Source: Mesorhizobium sp. INR15 (GTDB taxonomy: Bacteria; Pseudomonadota; Alphaproteobacteria; Rhizobiales; Rhizobiaceae). Taken from it: a stretch of 64,000 bases of DNA. Positions within the stretch are counted from its first letter, which is position 1; each line of letters starts with the position of its first letter. The notes beneath the pieces are model-generated. The model ran no database searches. It was not told the DNA's origin and saw nothing but the letters and a program-made list of their open reading frames with translations. The position numbers and the translations under genes are program-made. This document shows positions 45,014-53,682 of this stretch, piece by piece. The stretch is taken from positions 4,288,001 to 4,352,000 of the forward strand of contig NZ_CP045496.1 in the NCBI RefSeq assembly GCF_015500075.1, in the 5' to 3' direction.

Positions 45014-45661
45014 TCACTCGCTCATGCAATGGAGCGCGTCGTGCTTGACGATTTCGATGCTGCGCAGGTTGAGGAGGCGGATGACGCCCTTGTCCTTCAG
45101 CCGGGTGAAGACCCGTGACACGGTCTCGATGGTGAGGCCGAGATAGTCCCCGATGTCCATACGCGACATTGGCAGTTCCACCTGCCGCAAGCCGCCCTGG
45201 CGCTCCGCCATGTCGACAAGGAATGCAGCCACGCGTTCGATGGCGTTCTGGCGACCGAGAACCAGCAGGTGTTCCTGGGCCCGGGTCAAACCCTTGAGCG
45301 CCAAGGGCAGCAGCTGGCGCGATATGTCCGCGCCGGCAGTGAGTCGCAAGACACGGACAGCGGTCGCGTTGATTGCCTCTGCAAAAAAATGATGTGTCGT
45401 GTCAGCCTCGAAGCCGAATGTCTCTCCAGCCAGGTGAAAGGCGCTGATCTGCCGGCGGCCGTCGGCAAGCAGGCGGTAGATGCGCACGGCGCCGAACTCC
45501 ACCTGATAGAAGGCACCGGCCTTCTCACCCTGGGCATAGATTTCCGCGCCGGCGGGAAAAAAGCTGACCGGCTGCAGAGGCGCGGGGTCGAACGCGTCCG
45601 GCAGGCTTGGCTGAGCAGAATGCGACGACAATGAAATCCTGGAGGCTGTGTAGGCGTGCAT
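45014..45661 (-). CDS. FixK/FNR-type transcription activator
   Basis: A 215-residue Crp-family protein. The cyclic-nucleotide-like barrel (about 30-130) includes FPAGAEIYAQGEKAGAFYQVEFGAVRIYRLLADGRRQ, typical of FixK. The C-terminal helix-turn-helix has IGDYLGLTIETVSRVFTRLKDKG, with the Glu-Ser-Arg recognition residues that read TTGAT half-sites. It has no N-terminal cysteine cluster, so it is FixK-like, not oxygen-sensing FNR. ATG 45661 is chosen over 45694. It is downstream of arcDABC on the same strand, and likely the factor for the TTGA-N6-TCAA boxes across this region. Confidence 0.92.
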   Translation of the reverse strand: MHAYTASRISLSSHSAQPSLPDAFDPAPLQPVSFFPAGAEIYAQGEKAGAFYQVEFGAVRIYRLLADGRRQISAFHLAGETFGFEADTTHHFFAEAINATAVRVLRLTAGADISRQLLPLALKGLTRAQEHLLVLGRQNAIERVAAFLVDMAERQGGLRQVELPMSRMDIGDYLGLTIETVSRVFTRLKDKGVIRLLNLRSIEIVKHDALHCMSE

Positions 45662-45783
45662 GGCTGTTTTCCCGGTTGTTCCGTGACACAGCAATCGCGC
45701 GAATCCGCAGGCCGCGAAATTCGGTTATATCCCTACGGGAAACTACTTAGGACGGAGCGGACGTCCGGTTGAGAACATCGATA

Positions 45784-46707
45784 TCACGGGTGAGGCGGCG
45801 CGCCGGCTTCGAACCACGTTCCGCACTCGCCTTTGACAATTTTGATGGCGTCATCCAGCTTGCCGATGACGGCAGGCTTGCCCACTGCTTTAGCGAACTC
45901 GATTGCGGCACGGACCTTCGGCCCCATAGAGCCCGCTGGAAAATTTCTTCCAGATATTTCCCCGGGGCTCACGCGCCGGAGCGCCCGAGCAGTCGCTGTT
46001 CCGTAATCGACATAAACGGCGTCGACGTCAGTCAGCATCAGCAGCATGTCGGCCTTCAATTGACGTCCAAGAAGCGAACTTGCCAGATCCTTGTCGATAA
46101 CGGCCTCGACTCCGCAGAGACTGCCGTCATCCCGGGCTATCACCGGAACCCCGCCGCCGCCGGTGCAGATGACGATCACACTGTGTTCGACAAGGAACGA
46201 GATCACGGAAGCTTCCAGGATCTCCAGCGGCTTGGGCGAGGGCACAACACGGCGCCATTTGTCGCCATCGGGCGCAATCTGCCAGCCGCGTTCCTCGGCA
46301 AGCCCGCGGGCCGTTGCCTGATCGTAGACCGGGCCGATTGGCTTCGTCGGATGAGCGAAAGCAGGATCATGCGGATCGACCCTCACCTGCGTCAGCAGGG
46401 TCGCAAATAGCCTCTCTTTGAGGAGGTTGCGGAGTTCCTGCTCAACGACGTAACCGATCATGCCTGCGCTTTCGGCGCCGAGCACGTCGAGTGGAAATGT
46501 CCGGCCATCCGAACTGGCCGCAGCCTGCAGGGCCAGAAGTCCTACCTGCGGACCGTTTCCGTGCGTGACTACGATCGAGTGCCCTTCGCCGACGAGTTTG
46601 GCCAATACAGCCGCAGCGCGCACGATGTTGGCGCGCTGGTTCCCGGCCGTCATAGGTTCTCCACGGCGTAGCAGTGCGTTTCCGCCGAGCGCAACGACGA
46701 TAAGCAT
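45784..46707 (-). CDS. arcC: Carbamate kinase
   Basis: A 307-residue enzyme of the arginine deiminase pathway, making ATP from carbamoyl phosphate and ADP. VVALGGNALLRRGEPM at the amino terminus, VVTHGNGPQVGLLALQ, ICTGGGGVPVI and LMLTDVDAVYVDYG are the amino-acid-kinase-fold motifs of carbamate kinase, and AGSMGPKVRAAIEFA is near the end. ATG 46707 is two bases from the arcB stop. It is the last gene of arcDABC and is followed by the FixK-type gene. Confidence 0.95.
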   Translation of the reverse strand: MLIVVALGGNALLRRGEPMTAGNQRANIVRAAAVLAKLVGEGHSIVVTHGNGPQVGLLALQAAASSDGRTFPLDVLGAESAGMIGYVVEQELRNLLKERLFATLLTQVRVDPHDPAFAHPTKPIGPVYDQATARGLAEERGWQIAPDGDKWRRVVPSPKPLEILEASVISFLVEHSVIVICTGGGGVPVIARDDGSLCGVEAVIDKDLASSLLGRQLKADMLLMLTDVDAVYVDYGTATARALRRVSPGEISGRNFPAGSMGPKVRAAIEFAKAVGKPAVIGKLDDAIKIVKGECGTWFEAGAPPHP

Positions 46708-46708
46708 C

Positions 46709-47710
46709 TCAGTTGCCGATCGTGGCGACCAGCAAGGCCTTGATCGTATGCATGCGGTTCTCCGCCTGGTCGAAGACGATCGACGCAGCCGACTCGAACA
46801 CCTCGTCGGTAACCTCCATGCAGTCGATACCGTATTCCTTCGCAACGAAGGCGCCGATCTCTGTATCGGTGTCGTGGAATGCCGGCAGGCAATGCATGAA
46901 TTTGACGTGGGGGTTGCCGGCGGCAGCCATCACCTCGCTGTTGACACGATACGGCGTCAAGAGACGAATACGGTCGGCCCAGCCGGATTTGTCCTCGCCC
47001 ATCGACATCCAGACGTCGGTGTAGATGAAATCGGCGTCCTGGACGCAGCTCTTCACGTCTTCGTCGAGCCGGAAGCGTCCACCGCTGCGTTGCGCCAGGT
47101 CCTGGACGTGAGCGCAGAACTCCTCGTCCGGCCAAAGCTCCTTCGGCGAGGCGATGCGCATATCGATGCCGACCTTGGCGGCACCCAGCGCCAGCGACAG
47201 CGCGACATTGTCCCGGCCCTCGCCGACAAAGGCGACGGTCATGTCGGAAAGATGCTTGTGCGTGAATTCACGCATGGTCATGAGATCAGCGAGTATCTGC
47301 GTCGGGTGCGCCTCGTCGGTGAGACCGTTGTAGACGGGCACACCCGCATACGTGGCAAGCAGTTCGGCCTGGTGCTGGCCAAAGCCGCGATACTCGATCG
47401 CATCATACATGCGGCCGAGTACGCGCGCCGTGTCCTTCATGGATTCCTTGTGGCCGATATGGCTGCCGGTGGGGCCGAAGTAAGTGACGTGGGCGCCCTG
47501 GTCATAGGCCGCCACTTCGAACCCCGTCCGTGTGCGCGTCGAATCCTTTTCGAAGATCAGGGCGATGTTCTTTCTGACAAGCCGCGGGATTTCGTGACCG
47601 GCAAGCTTGGCCGCTTTGAGATCGGCGGCGAGCTTGAGAAGGAACCGGATCTCTTCCGCAGTGAGATCGTCCAGGGTCAAGACGGAGCGGCCATGAAGAT
47701 TGATGGACAT
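46709..47710 (-). CDS. arcB: Ornithine carbamoyltransferase (catabolic, arginine deiminase pathway)
   Basis: A 333-residue enzyme. FEKDSTRTRTGFEVAAYDQG holds the carbamoyl-phosphate STRTR loop. HPTQILADLMTM, FVGEGRDNVALSLALGAAKVG and KFMHCLPAFHD (the HCLP motif) follow. In this pathway it phosphorolyses citrulline to ornithine and carbamoyl phosphate. Placement between arcA and arcC, rather than with argF-type biosynthetic genes, indicates the catabolic role. The start at 47710 has GAGG nearby; the in-frame ATG at 47731 is weaker. Confidence 0.95.
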   Translation of the reverse strand: MSINLHGRSVLTLDDLTAEEIRFLLKLAADLKAAKLAGHEIPRLVRKNIALIFEKDSTRTRTGFEVAAYDQGAHVTYFGPTGSHIGHKESMKDTARVLGRMYDAIEYRGFGQHQAELLATYAGVPVYNGLTDEAHPTQILADLMTMREFTHKHLSDMTVAFVGEGRDNVALSLALGAAKVGIDMRIASPKELWPDEEFCAHVQDLAQRSGGRFRLDEDVKSCVQDADFIYTDVWMSMGEDKSGWADRIRLLTPYRVNSEVMAAAGNPHVKFMHCLPAFHDTDTEIGAFVAKEYGIDCMEVTDEVFESAASIVFDQAENRMHTIKALLVATIGN

Positions 47711-47727
47711 CGGGAATTCCTCTCGGG

Positions 47728-48942
47728 TCAAATCGGATCGCGGACAATGGGACAGGTCATACAGTGACCGCCGCCACGGCCGCGGCTGAGCTCGGCGCCC
47801 TCGACGGTGATCACTTCAATTCCGGCACGGCGCAAAAGTGTGTTGGTGTAGACGTTGCGGTCGTAACCAATGACCACGCCGGGCTCGACCGCAACGACAT
47901 TGTTGCCATCATCCCATTGCTCGCGCTCGGCCTCGTATCGGTCGCCACCAGTGGCGATAATCCGCAGCGACTTCAGTCCAAGGGCTTCGGCGACCACCGT
48001 CGTGAACGGCTTTGTCTCATCGGTGACCTCGACCGCTGCCTCTCCATCGCCCGGCCGCAGCGAGAAGGTGCGCAGCCGGTCGACCACCGGCGGGTACATG
48101 GTCACCAGATCGCGATCGCAGAAGGTGAAGACGGTATCGAGATGCATGAAACTGCGGTCGCGAGGCATCAGAGCGGCAATCACACGCGTGGCTTCACCAG
48201 CCGCGAACAGGCTGCGCGCGAGGCCGCCCACGGCTTGCGGCGTGGTGCGCTCCCCCATGCCGACGAGGACCGTTCCACCCCCGATCGGCATGACATCGCC
48301 GCCTTCAAGGCTGGTACCGGCGCCCAAGTCTGGCGACACGAAGGGTATCCCACTTTCGCGAAAGCGGGGATGGAAGCGGTAGACGGCTTCCACATTGGCC
48401 GCTTCAGGGCGCCGCGCGGGCCAGTACATGGAATTGACCGAGACCGAACCGTAGATCCAGCAGGAGCTGTCGCGGGTGAAGAGCTGGTTCGGCAGCGGCG
48501 GCAGCACGAAGTCCTGAGGGGCGAGCGTCCTTCCGGTCAGGCCTTTGGGCTCAAAAGGAAGCTCGGCCCGGGCAATACCCCCGACGAGGTAAGAGGCCAG
48601 CAGCTCGGATGGCATCTCGTTGAGCCATCCGCGCAACTCGTCGACCACGTCGAGCCCGACGACGCCGGGATGAACCCGGCGATCGAGAAGCCAGTCGCGG
48701 GCTTTGGCAACGCTCATCGTTTCAGCCAGGAGCTCTCCGAAGGGATGCACCAGCACGCCGCGTTCACGCAACGCGTCGACGAAGACATCGTGTTCCTGAC
48801 GCGCGCGCTTGACCCACAGCACATCGTCGAAAAGCAGCGCTTTGCAGTTTTCCGGTGTCAGCCTGCGGAGGCTGAGGTCCGGGCGATGGACCATCACCTC
48901 GCGCAGACGGCCGACCTCGGAATGGACACCCAGGCTTGTCAT
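47728..48942 (-). CDS. arcA: Arginine deiminase
   Basis: A 404-residue guanidino-modifying enzyme hydrolysing arginine to citrulline and ammonia. LGVHSEVGRLREVMVHRP at the start, FTRDSSCWIYGSV (substrate Asp), SLEGGDVMPIGGG, RDRSFMHLDTVFTFCDRD (catalytic His) and the nucleophile Cys394 in GGGHCMTCPIV are the family's catalytic features. It is the first enzyme gene after the antiporter gene arcD (13-base gap). It generates citrulline for arcB, and thereby ATP and ammonia without respiration. Confidence 0.96.
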   Translation of the reverse strand: MTSLGVHSEVGRLREVMVHRPDLSLRRLTPENCKALLFDDVLWVKRARQEHDVFVDALRERGVLVHPFGELLAETMSVAKARDWLLDRRVHPGVVGLDVVDELRGWLNEMPSELLASYLVGGIARAELPFEPKGLTGRTLAPQDFVLPPLPNQLFTRDSSCWIYGSVSVNSMYWPARRPEAANVEAVYRFHPRFRESGIPFVSPDLGAGTSLEGGDVMPIGGGTVLVGMGERTTPQAVGGLARSLFAAGEATRVIAALMPRDRSFMHLDTVFTFCDRDLVTMYPPVVDRLRTFSLRPGDGEAAVEVTDETKPFTTVVAEALGLKSLRIIATGGDRYEAEREQWDDGNNVVAVEPGVVIGYDRNVYTNTLLRRAGIEVITVEGAELSRGRGGGHCMTCPIVRDPI

Positions 48943-48955
48943 CACGCCAATCCTC

Positions 48956-50422
48956 TCACAGAGGGCTGATGGCGCCGGTCCACATCTCGTAGACGGCGAG
49001 GATGGCGACAGCGATGAGGGTTCCGGCGAGTGCCGCTTCGGCAGGATGGAACACACGCTGATCAGTTTCGCGGCGCGCCCAGATGTAGAAGATAATACCG
49101 GGAGCATAGAGGATCGCGCACATGAACAGGTATGCCGGTCCTGCTGCGTAGACGAGCCACAACCCGTAGACCGTTGCCAGCAGTCCCGCAAAAAGCGGAC
49201 CGGCGCGCTGCTCGCCACTCTCATAGCTCTCTCCGGTCAACGCGAGCTTGGCCGCATAAGCGCCGGAAAAGATGTAAGGAACCAGGATTGCGGCCGACGC
49301 GATGTAGAACAGCGCCTGGTAGGTGCTTTGGGCGAAGAGCGTGATCACCAGGAAAGCCTGGACAAGGAGATTGGTAATTAAAAGCGAAGTCGACGGAACG
49401 CCACGCTCGCTTTCCCGGCCGAAAAATTTCGGCATCGTTCCGTCCTTGGCGGCGACATGTGGAATTTCAGCTGCAAGCAGCGTCCAGCTCAGGAAGGCGC
49501 CGATCACGGACACGACAAGCGCGATGTTGATCAGGATGGCGCCCCAGGGGCCGACTACGGCCGCCAGCACGCCGGCCATCGAGGGGTTCTTCAGCGCTGC
49601 GAGCTCAGGCTGGCTCAGGATGCCGAGCGACAGCAGTGACACCAGCGCGTAGAGGGCGAGGCAAGTGAAGAAGCCGAGAACTGTTGCCGTGGCTATGTCG
49701 TTACGGCGCTCGGCCCGGCCGGAAAATACGCTGGCGCCTTCGATGCCGATGAACACCCACAGGGTGACAAGCATTGTGCTTTTCACCTGTGCGGTGATCG
49801 AGCCGAGACTGGCATTGCCGAGGCCCGTGAAGTCAAGGGACCAGACTTGTAGTTTGAAGGCGACGGCAACAACGCCGACCAACAGGGCGATTGGAGCGAT
49901 CTTCGCCACTGTGACAACGAGGTTTATGATCGCCGCCTGCCGGATGCCGGTCAGAACCAGGACGTGGATCAACCATAGCAGGATCGAGGCGCCGAGCACC
50001 GCCTGCCAGGTGTTTCCGTCGCCGAACGCCGGGAAGAAATAGGACAGGGCGCTGAACACGATCACCGCGTAGGAGACGTTGCCGACCCAGGCGCTGATCC
50101 AGTAGCCCCAGGCGCTGTTGAAGCCGATGAAGGGACCGAAGCCGGCCTTGGCGTAAGCGTAGGGTCCGGCATCGAGCTCGGGTTTGCGGGTCGCAAGCGA
50201 TTGATAGACGAAGACCAGTGCCAGCATGCCGACCGCGGTGATCGCCCAGCCAATCAGGATGGCGAGAGGACCGGCACCGGCTGCCATGTTCTGCGGCAGG
50301 CTGAACACGCCGGAGCCGACCATGGAACCGATCACCAATGCGGTCAGGGAACCCAGTCGAAGTCTCGTTGGCGCCGCGGTCGCTACTTTCGGAACAGGGA
50401 TATTGAAATCAGCCGTAGTCAT
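48956..50422 (-). CDS. arcD: Arginine/ornithine antiporter (APC family)
   Basis: A 488-residue inner-membrane amino-acid/polyamine antiporter with about 13 hydrophobic helices. ALVIGSMVGSGVFSLPQNMAAGAGPLAILIGW in helix 1 with the GSGVF motif, and GYWISAWVGNVSYAV, resemble the basic amino-acid antiporters (ArcD/YdgI type). It would exchange extracellular arginine for ornithine. It is first of the operon, with a FixK box 65 bases upstream of its start. GGGAGAG precedes the ATG. Confidence 0.92.
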   Translation of the reverse strand: MTTADFNIPVPKVATAAPTRLRLGSLTALVIGSMVGSGVFSLPQNMAAGAGPLAILIGWAITAVGMLALVFVYQSLATRKPELDAGPYAYAKAGFGPFIGFNSAWGYWISAWVGNVSYAVIVFSALSYFFPAFGDGNTWQAVLGASILLWLIHVLVLTGIRQAAIINLVVTVAKIAPIALLVGVVAVAFKLQVWSLDFTGLGNASLGSITAQVKSTMLVTLWVFIGIEGASVFSGRAERRNDIATATVLGFFTCLALYALVSLLSLGILSQPELAALKNPSMAGVLAAVVGPWGAILINIALVVSVIGAFLSWTLLAAEIPHVAAKDGTMPKFFGRESERGVPSTSLLITNLLVQAFLVITLFAQSTYQALFYIASAAILVPYIFSGAYAAKLALTGESYESGEQRAGPLFAGLLATVYGLWLVYAAGPAYLFMCAILYAPGIIFYIWARRETDQRVFHPAEAALAGTLIAVAILAVYEMWTGAISPL

Positions 50423-50486
50423 GATGCTCTCCCAAATTTGAAGGCTCTGATGGGAGGCAATGAACAGGAAGATTGGTCAGGCAGCT

Positions 50487-50500
50487 TTGATGGGGGTCAA
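50487..50500. promoter_or_regulatory. FixK/FNR box upstream of arcD
   Basis: TTGATGGGGGTCAA, one mismatch from TTGAT-N4-ATCAA. Its centre at 50493.5 puts a class-II start near 50452, about 30 bases before the arcD ATG. It would make arcDABC oxygen-controlled. Confidence 0.8.
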
Positions 50501-50601
50501 ACCAGAAAAGGTGGGTTCCCGGTTCACGGGTCGTAAGTTAAAGAGACTCGCTTACAGAAGTCGGATGTGTCCGATCCACTCACCGCACTCGCATCGTCAG
50601 G

Positions 50602-50761
50602 CGAAGACAAGGCCGGCGACAAGGGCGAGGTGTCGGAGCTCGATCCCGACAAATCAGGCACATTGACCGTCGATCTGAAGGCTGGAAAATACCTGCTTAT
50701 CTGCAACGTGCCAGGCCACTATGGCGCCGGCATGTGGGCCGAATTCACCGTCGAGCCATAA
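50602..50761 (+). pseudogene. 3' fragment of a duplicated cupredoxin gene
   Basis: Bases 50602-50760 match 53182-53340 with three mismatches in 159 bases, the same strand and reading frame. They encode the cupredoxin tail GKYLLICNVPGHYGAGMW, ending in TAA instead of TAG. The first half of the gene, including the copper-ligand His, the signal peptide and the start, is missing. What precedes 50602 bears no resemblance. The copy could be translated from an upstream frame (from 50567) but would lack a complete copper site. Confidence 0.85.
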
Positions 50762-50937
50762 GCCCTGAAGCCTCAAGCGCCTGGGGTGTCTCCCGCCTTC
50801 CGGCTCGTCACGCTAAAGCCCTGGTGACGGGCCAAGGGCTGCATCCTTGGCCGTCCAGATGGACCTAGCTAAATTCGTTTCGGTCGCGCCGGGCTTGTAC
50901 ATATATTGCCCACTTCGACCCGCGCAGTCCTTCGGCC

Positions 50938-51507
50938 TCACTTTCGCAAGCCCATTTTTTCGGGCAACATCTGCCGGAGTACGTCATCCTTGCGAACGAA
51001 ATGATGCAAAAGGGCGGCGGCCGCGTGCAGTCCTGCAACGATAAGTATCAGATTGGCGCAGAGGCTATGCAATTCTCTGATGAATCCAGCCGTGGCTCGA
51101 TCCGGTGGATATGGAGACGGGATGGTGAACAGACCGAAGAAACTTAAGGCGTCGCCCCTGTACCAAGTCAAGAGGACGCCGAGAACCGGGATGGTCACCA
51201 GCAGTGCGTAAAGCAGAAGGTGGGTGGCCTTAGCCGCCCACTGCTCTATCTGTTTCATTTCCATGAACGGATCCGACGCGTCCATGGGCAGTTCCGGCGC
51301 GCCCCATACCAAACGCAGGCATACGCGCACGACGACAAGCGCAAAAAGAAGCAGGCCAAACGAAATGTGAAACCACCAGACGAGATCGCGGCCGGGATCG
51401 CCCCGAGGAAAAATGTCTGCGACATAGGTCAGCCCATAGAGTCCGATGACCAGCACGAACACGGACCAATGGATGGCCTTCTGGGAGCTTGAATAAGTAG
51501 GGTTCAT
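50938..51507 (-). CDS. Cytochrome b561-type membrane protein
   Basis: A 189-residue four-helix cytochrome b of the CybB/b561 family. Haem-ligand histidines fit KAIHWSVFV (helix 1), WWFHISFGLLLF (helix 2), RELHSLCANLI and GLHAAAALLHHF (helices 3-4). It would pass electrons between quinol and a periplasmic acceptor. It is same-strand downstream of a second b-type cytochrome and a PepSY protein, and near a cupredoxin. The 226 bases between it and the next cytochrome show no firm gene. Confidence 0.9.
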   Translation of the reverse strand: MNPTYSSSQKAIHWSVFVLVIGLYGLTYVADIFPRGDPGRDLVWWFHISFGLLLFALVVVRVCLRLVWGAPELPMDASDPFMEMKQIEQWAAKATHLLLYALLVTIPVLGVLLTWYRGDALSFFGLFTIPSPYPPDRATAGFIRELHSLCANLILIVAGLHAAAALLHHFVRKDDVLRQMLPEKMGLRK

Positions 51508-51733
51508 CTGACAATCCCGTTTGGTGGTAACTCTAGTCAGCCATGATCTTGTTAAAGCCGTGTTCCGAATGAGGGCGTCGCCGCGCCCGACTCAAGTTTT
51601 TCTCCAGCGAGTGTGCCCATCTGGCTGGTGTTGATGGCGGATTCCGAGGCAATAGATTGGACAGATAAGCAGCTTGGGTACATGCCCATGGCAAGCCCAA
51701 GAAGAGGGCAAGGCCCGCAATTGAAGCCATCTT

Positions 51734-52330
51734 TCAACTCTCGATGCCCGGCTCGGCTTTGCGTTTTCGCCCCGTGATCATGGCTAGGACCAGGTTTTCG
51801 CGATGGCGCAAGCTTGCCAGCACAACGCCGCCAATGTGGAGGAAGACGAATAGCAGCAGGCCGTGCGCAGCCAGACTATGCGCCGCCTCGATCCACGATA
51901 CGCCGAAATAGGCGTCCGTCGTCATCAGCCAGCCGGTCAGGGCGGTCGAACCCATCGCTGCGATCAGCGCGATCACCATGGCGCCGCCAGCTGGATTGTG
52001 GCCGATGTAGCGGGCTTCGCGACCGCTCAATATTGCCAAGAGGTAATGCAGCACTGTCACCGGATCACGAACGAATTGCGAGAACCGCGCATAGGGCGTG
52101 CCGACAAAGCCCCACACGAGCCGGATCGCAACCAGCGCGGCGGCGGCATAACCCGCGATATGGTGAAATACCTCCGAGGAATGGGAGGTAAACCAAGCGG
52201 TGGCGAAGCAAAGCACCAGCGCCCAGTGGAAACATCGTACGACCCAGTCCCAGACGCGCACCATCTCCGGCGATGGCTGCGCGTCCGGGGTTGCTGAAAC
52301 GCTTCGATCAATTTTCGCCGGCTTCGGCAT
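51734..52330 (-). CDS. Cytochrome b (Ni/Fe-hydrogenase b-type/cytochrome b561 group)
   Basis: A 198-residue integral membrane cytochrome. VRVWDWVVRCFHWALVLCFATAWFT (helix 1 with a haem His), VFHHIAGYAAAALVAIRLVWGFVGT (helix 2), YIGHNPAGGAMVIALIAAM and AHSLAAHGLLLFVFLHIGGV (helix 4) match the diheme HupC/cybB fold. The start MPKPAKIDRSV at 52330 overlaps the end of the PepSY gene by 23 bases, so the two are co-translated. It is typical of soluble-cytochrome or PepSY electron-transfer partners. Confidence 0.9.
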   Translation of the reverse strand: MPKPAKIDRSVSATPDAQPSPEMVRVWDWVVRCFHWALVLCFATAWFTSHSSEVFHHIAGYAAAALVAIRLVWGFVGTPYARFSQFVRDPVTVLHYLLAILSGREARYIGHNPAGGAMVIALIAAMGSTALTGWLMTTDAYFGVSWIEAAHSLAAHGLLLFVFLHIGGVVLASLRHRENLVLAMITGRKRKAEPGIES

Positions 52331-52586
52331 TGTCGAGCTTTTCCAGGGTCTCGGCATTGTAAGCCAGGTTCACCTTCTTGCCGGCCTTGTCGACCGCATA
52401 GACCTCGTAGCAGCCTTTCTCCACCTTGATCTGACGGACGGTGAGGCCTTCGCCGGTCAGCTGCGCTTCGAGTGTTGCCTTCGGCTTGAACTGTGATTTC
52501 GGGGCGGTGCTGCAGCTGCCGCCGGCGGCGAGTGCTGGCCCTGCAATCAAGCCCGCGAGGGCGGCTAGAACAAGAGTGCGGTACAT
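52308..52586 (-). CDS. Small periplasmic PepSY-domain protein
   Basis: A 92-residue secreted protein with a signal peptide (MYRTLVLAALAGLIAGPALA) and a PepSY_2-like core: KATLEAQLTGEGLTVRQIKVEKGCYEVYAVDKAGKKVNLAYNAETLE. Such proteins are commonly encoded beside b-type cytochromes and are thought to modulate or accept electrons; the exact job is unknown. It is the first gene of the two-cytochrome operon. Two cysteines (in GGSCST and KGCYEV) could form a disulphide. Confidence 0.85.
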   Translation of the reverse strand: MYRTLVLAALAGLIAGPALAAGGSCSTAPKSQFKPKATLEAQLTGEGLTVRQIKVEKGCYEVYAVDKAGKKVNLAYNAETLEKLDNAEAGEN

Positions 52587-52751
52587 GACGGCTCCATTTT
52601 GAAGAGTGGGCGCGGATGTTGCGCCTGTGGGTGGGATTTCGGGCTTCAGTCAGACGGCGAGACGACCGTCATTGGTGCGGCATAACCAATTCAACCTGAC
52701 AACTGGCTGACAGCTGGATGGGCGTCACCGATCGGGCTCGCGCCGGACGGT

Positions 52752-52765
52752 TTGATCTGGCGCAA
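52752..52765. promoter_or_regulatory. Weak FixK-like box upstream of the cupredoxin gene
   Basis: TTGATCTGGCGCAA matches the left half-site exactly but the right half only as CGCAA. A class-II start near 52800 would leave a 44-base leader before the cupredoxin ATG. It is plausible but below the quality of the other boxes. Confidence 0.4.
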
Positions 52766-52843
52766 GGACGGCGGGTGACACCGCGAGCAGGGTGACGGCC
52801 AGGATGTAGAGCGCTTCTGCTGCCGTCCTGAAGGAGGATCGCT

Positions 52844-53341
52844 ATGAAAACCATATCCAGGAGAGCAGTGCTCGGGCTTGCTGCCGCAATGCTCATGGCC
52901 GGCAGTGCCGGCGCCGTTCACGCTGCTTCGCTTGTCCAGGTCTCGCTGTGGGACAAGGGCGCGAGTACGGAGATGCCGATGGGGCTTGCCTATGCAGCGC
53001 CAGGACTCGATCTCGCCAAGGCGACTATGGGCATCAAGGCTTTGCCCGGTGCGGTGAAGGCCGGAGCGGTCACATTTAATGTGAAAAATGACTCCAAGGA
53101 CACGATACATGAAATGATCGTGATGTACCTTGCCACTCCTGACAAACCGCTTCCTTACCTTGAGGCCGAGAACCGGGTCGACGAAGACAAGGCCGGCGAC
53201 AAGGGCGAGGTGTCGGAGCTCGATCCCGGCAAATCAGGCACATTAACCGTCGATCTGAAGGCTGGAAAATACCTGCTTATCTGCAACGTGCCAGGCCACT
53301 ATGGCGCCGGCATGTGGGCCGAATTCACCGTCAAGCCATAG
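52844..53341 (+). CDS. Periplasmic cupredoxin (blue-copper, plastocyanin/azurin-like)
   Basis: A 165-residue exported protein with a signal sequence (RRAVLGLAAAMLMAGSAGAVHA; twin-arginine-like RR). The copper ligands can be named: His89 in TIHEMIV, Cys147, His152 and Met157 in CNVPGHYGAGMW. This is the type-1 site arrangement of small electron carriers. It is divergent from the PepSY-cytochrome operon and is probably the soluble partner of those cytochromes. GGAGG precedes the ATG. A 159-base copy of its 3' end lies at 50602-50760. Confidence 0.92.
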   Translation: MKTISRRAVLGLAAAMLMAGSAGAVHAASLVQVSLWDKGASTEMPMGLAYAAPGLDLAKATMGIKALPGAVKAGAVTFNVKNDSKDTIHEMIVMYLATPDKPLPYLEAENRVDEDKAGDKGEVSELDPGKSGTLTVDLKAGKYLLICNVPGHYGAGMWAEFTVKP

Positions 53342-53682
53342 GCCTCTCGCAAGCTGCCGGGATCGCCAGTTTTGTCGGTTAACCGCTGGGGCGACGGAAC
53401 GGCTGCCTGGGTAGTGCACGACGTTTGTGTGGTTGAAGACCGCATTACCGTCGCCTGACATCGGGCATAGATCGTAATCCGCCTTCGTTTGTTTCTGTGG
53501 CAAACATGGAGCGCGTCACGAAAGCGACGATCCGCAGGTCCGATCCTATGCCTGGGGTGGGTAAGGCTGAAGGTCGAGGCATGTACGGTCTGTCGGATGG
53601 GACTGCATGTGGTTGATGGTGCTCTGCTTAATCTAAAACTGCCGCGCATCCCGGGTCACGTGCCGTGGACGCCCAACCAGCG
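53342..53682. other. 341-base intergenic region between cupredoxin and flavoprotein genes
   Basis: A convergent gap. I found no credible gene, no strong terminator hairpin and no FixK box. One 122-codon open frame overlapping it has an unlikely composition and is rejected. Confidence 0.5.

Noticed and set aside
51533..51737. Possible secreted small protein between the two b-type cytochromes
   Set aside because: One frame has a signal-like start (MASIAGLALFLGLPWACTQA), another a protein-like hydrophilic tail; a join would need a frameshift. Without comparison it cannot be supported.
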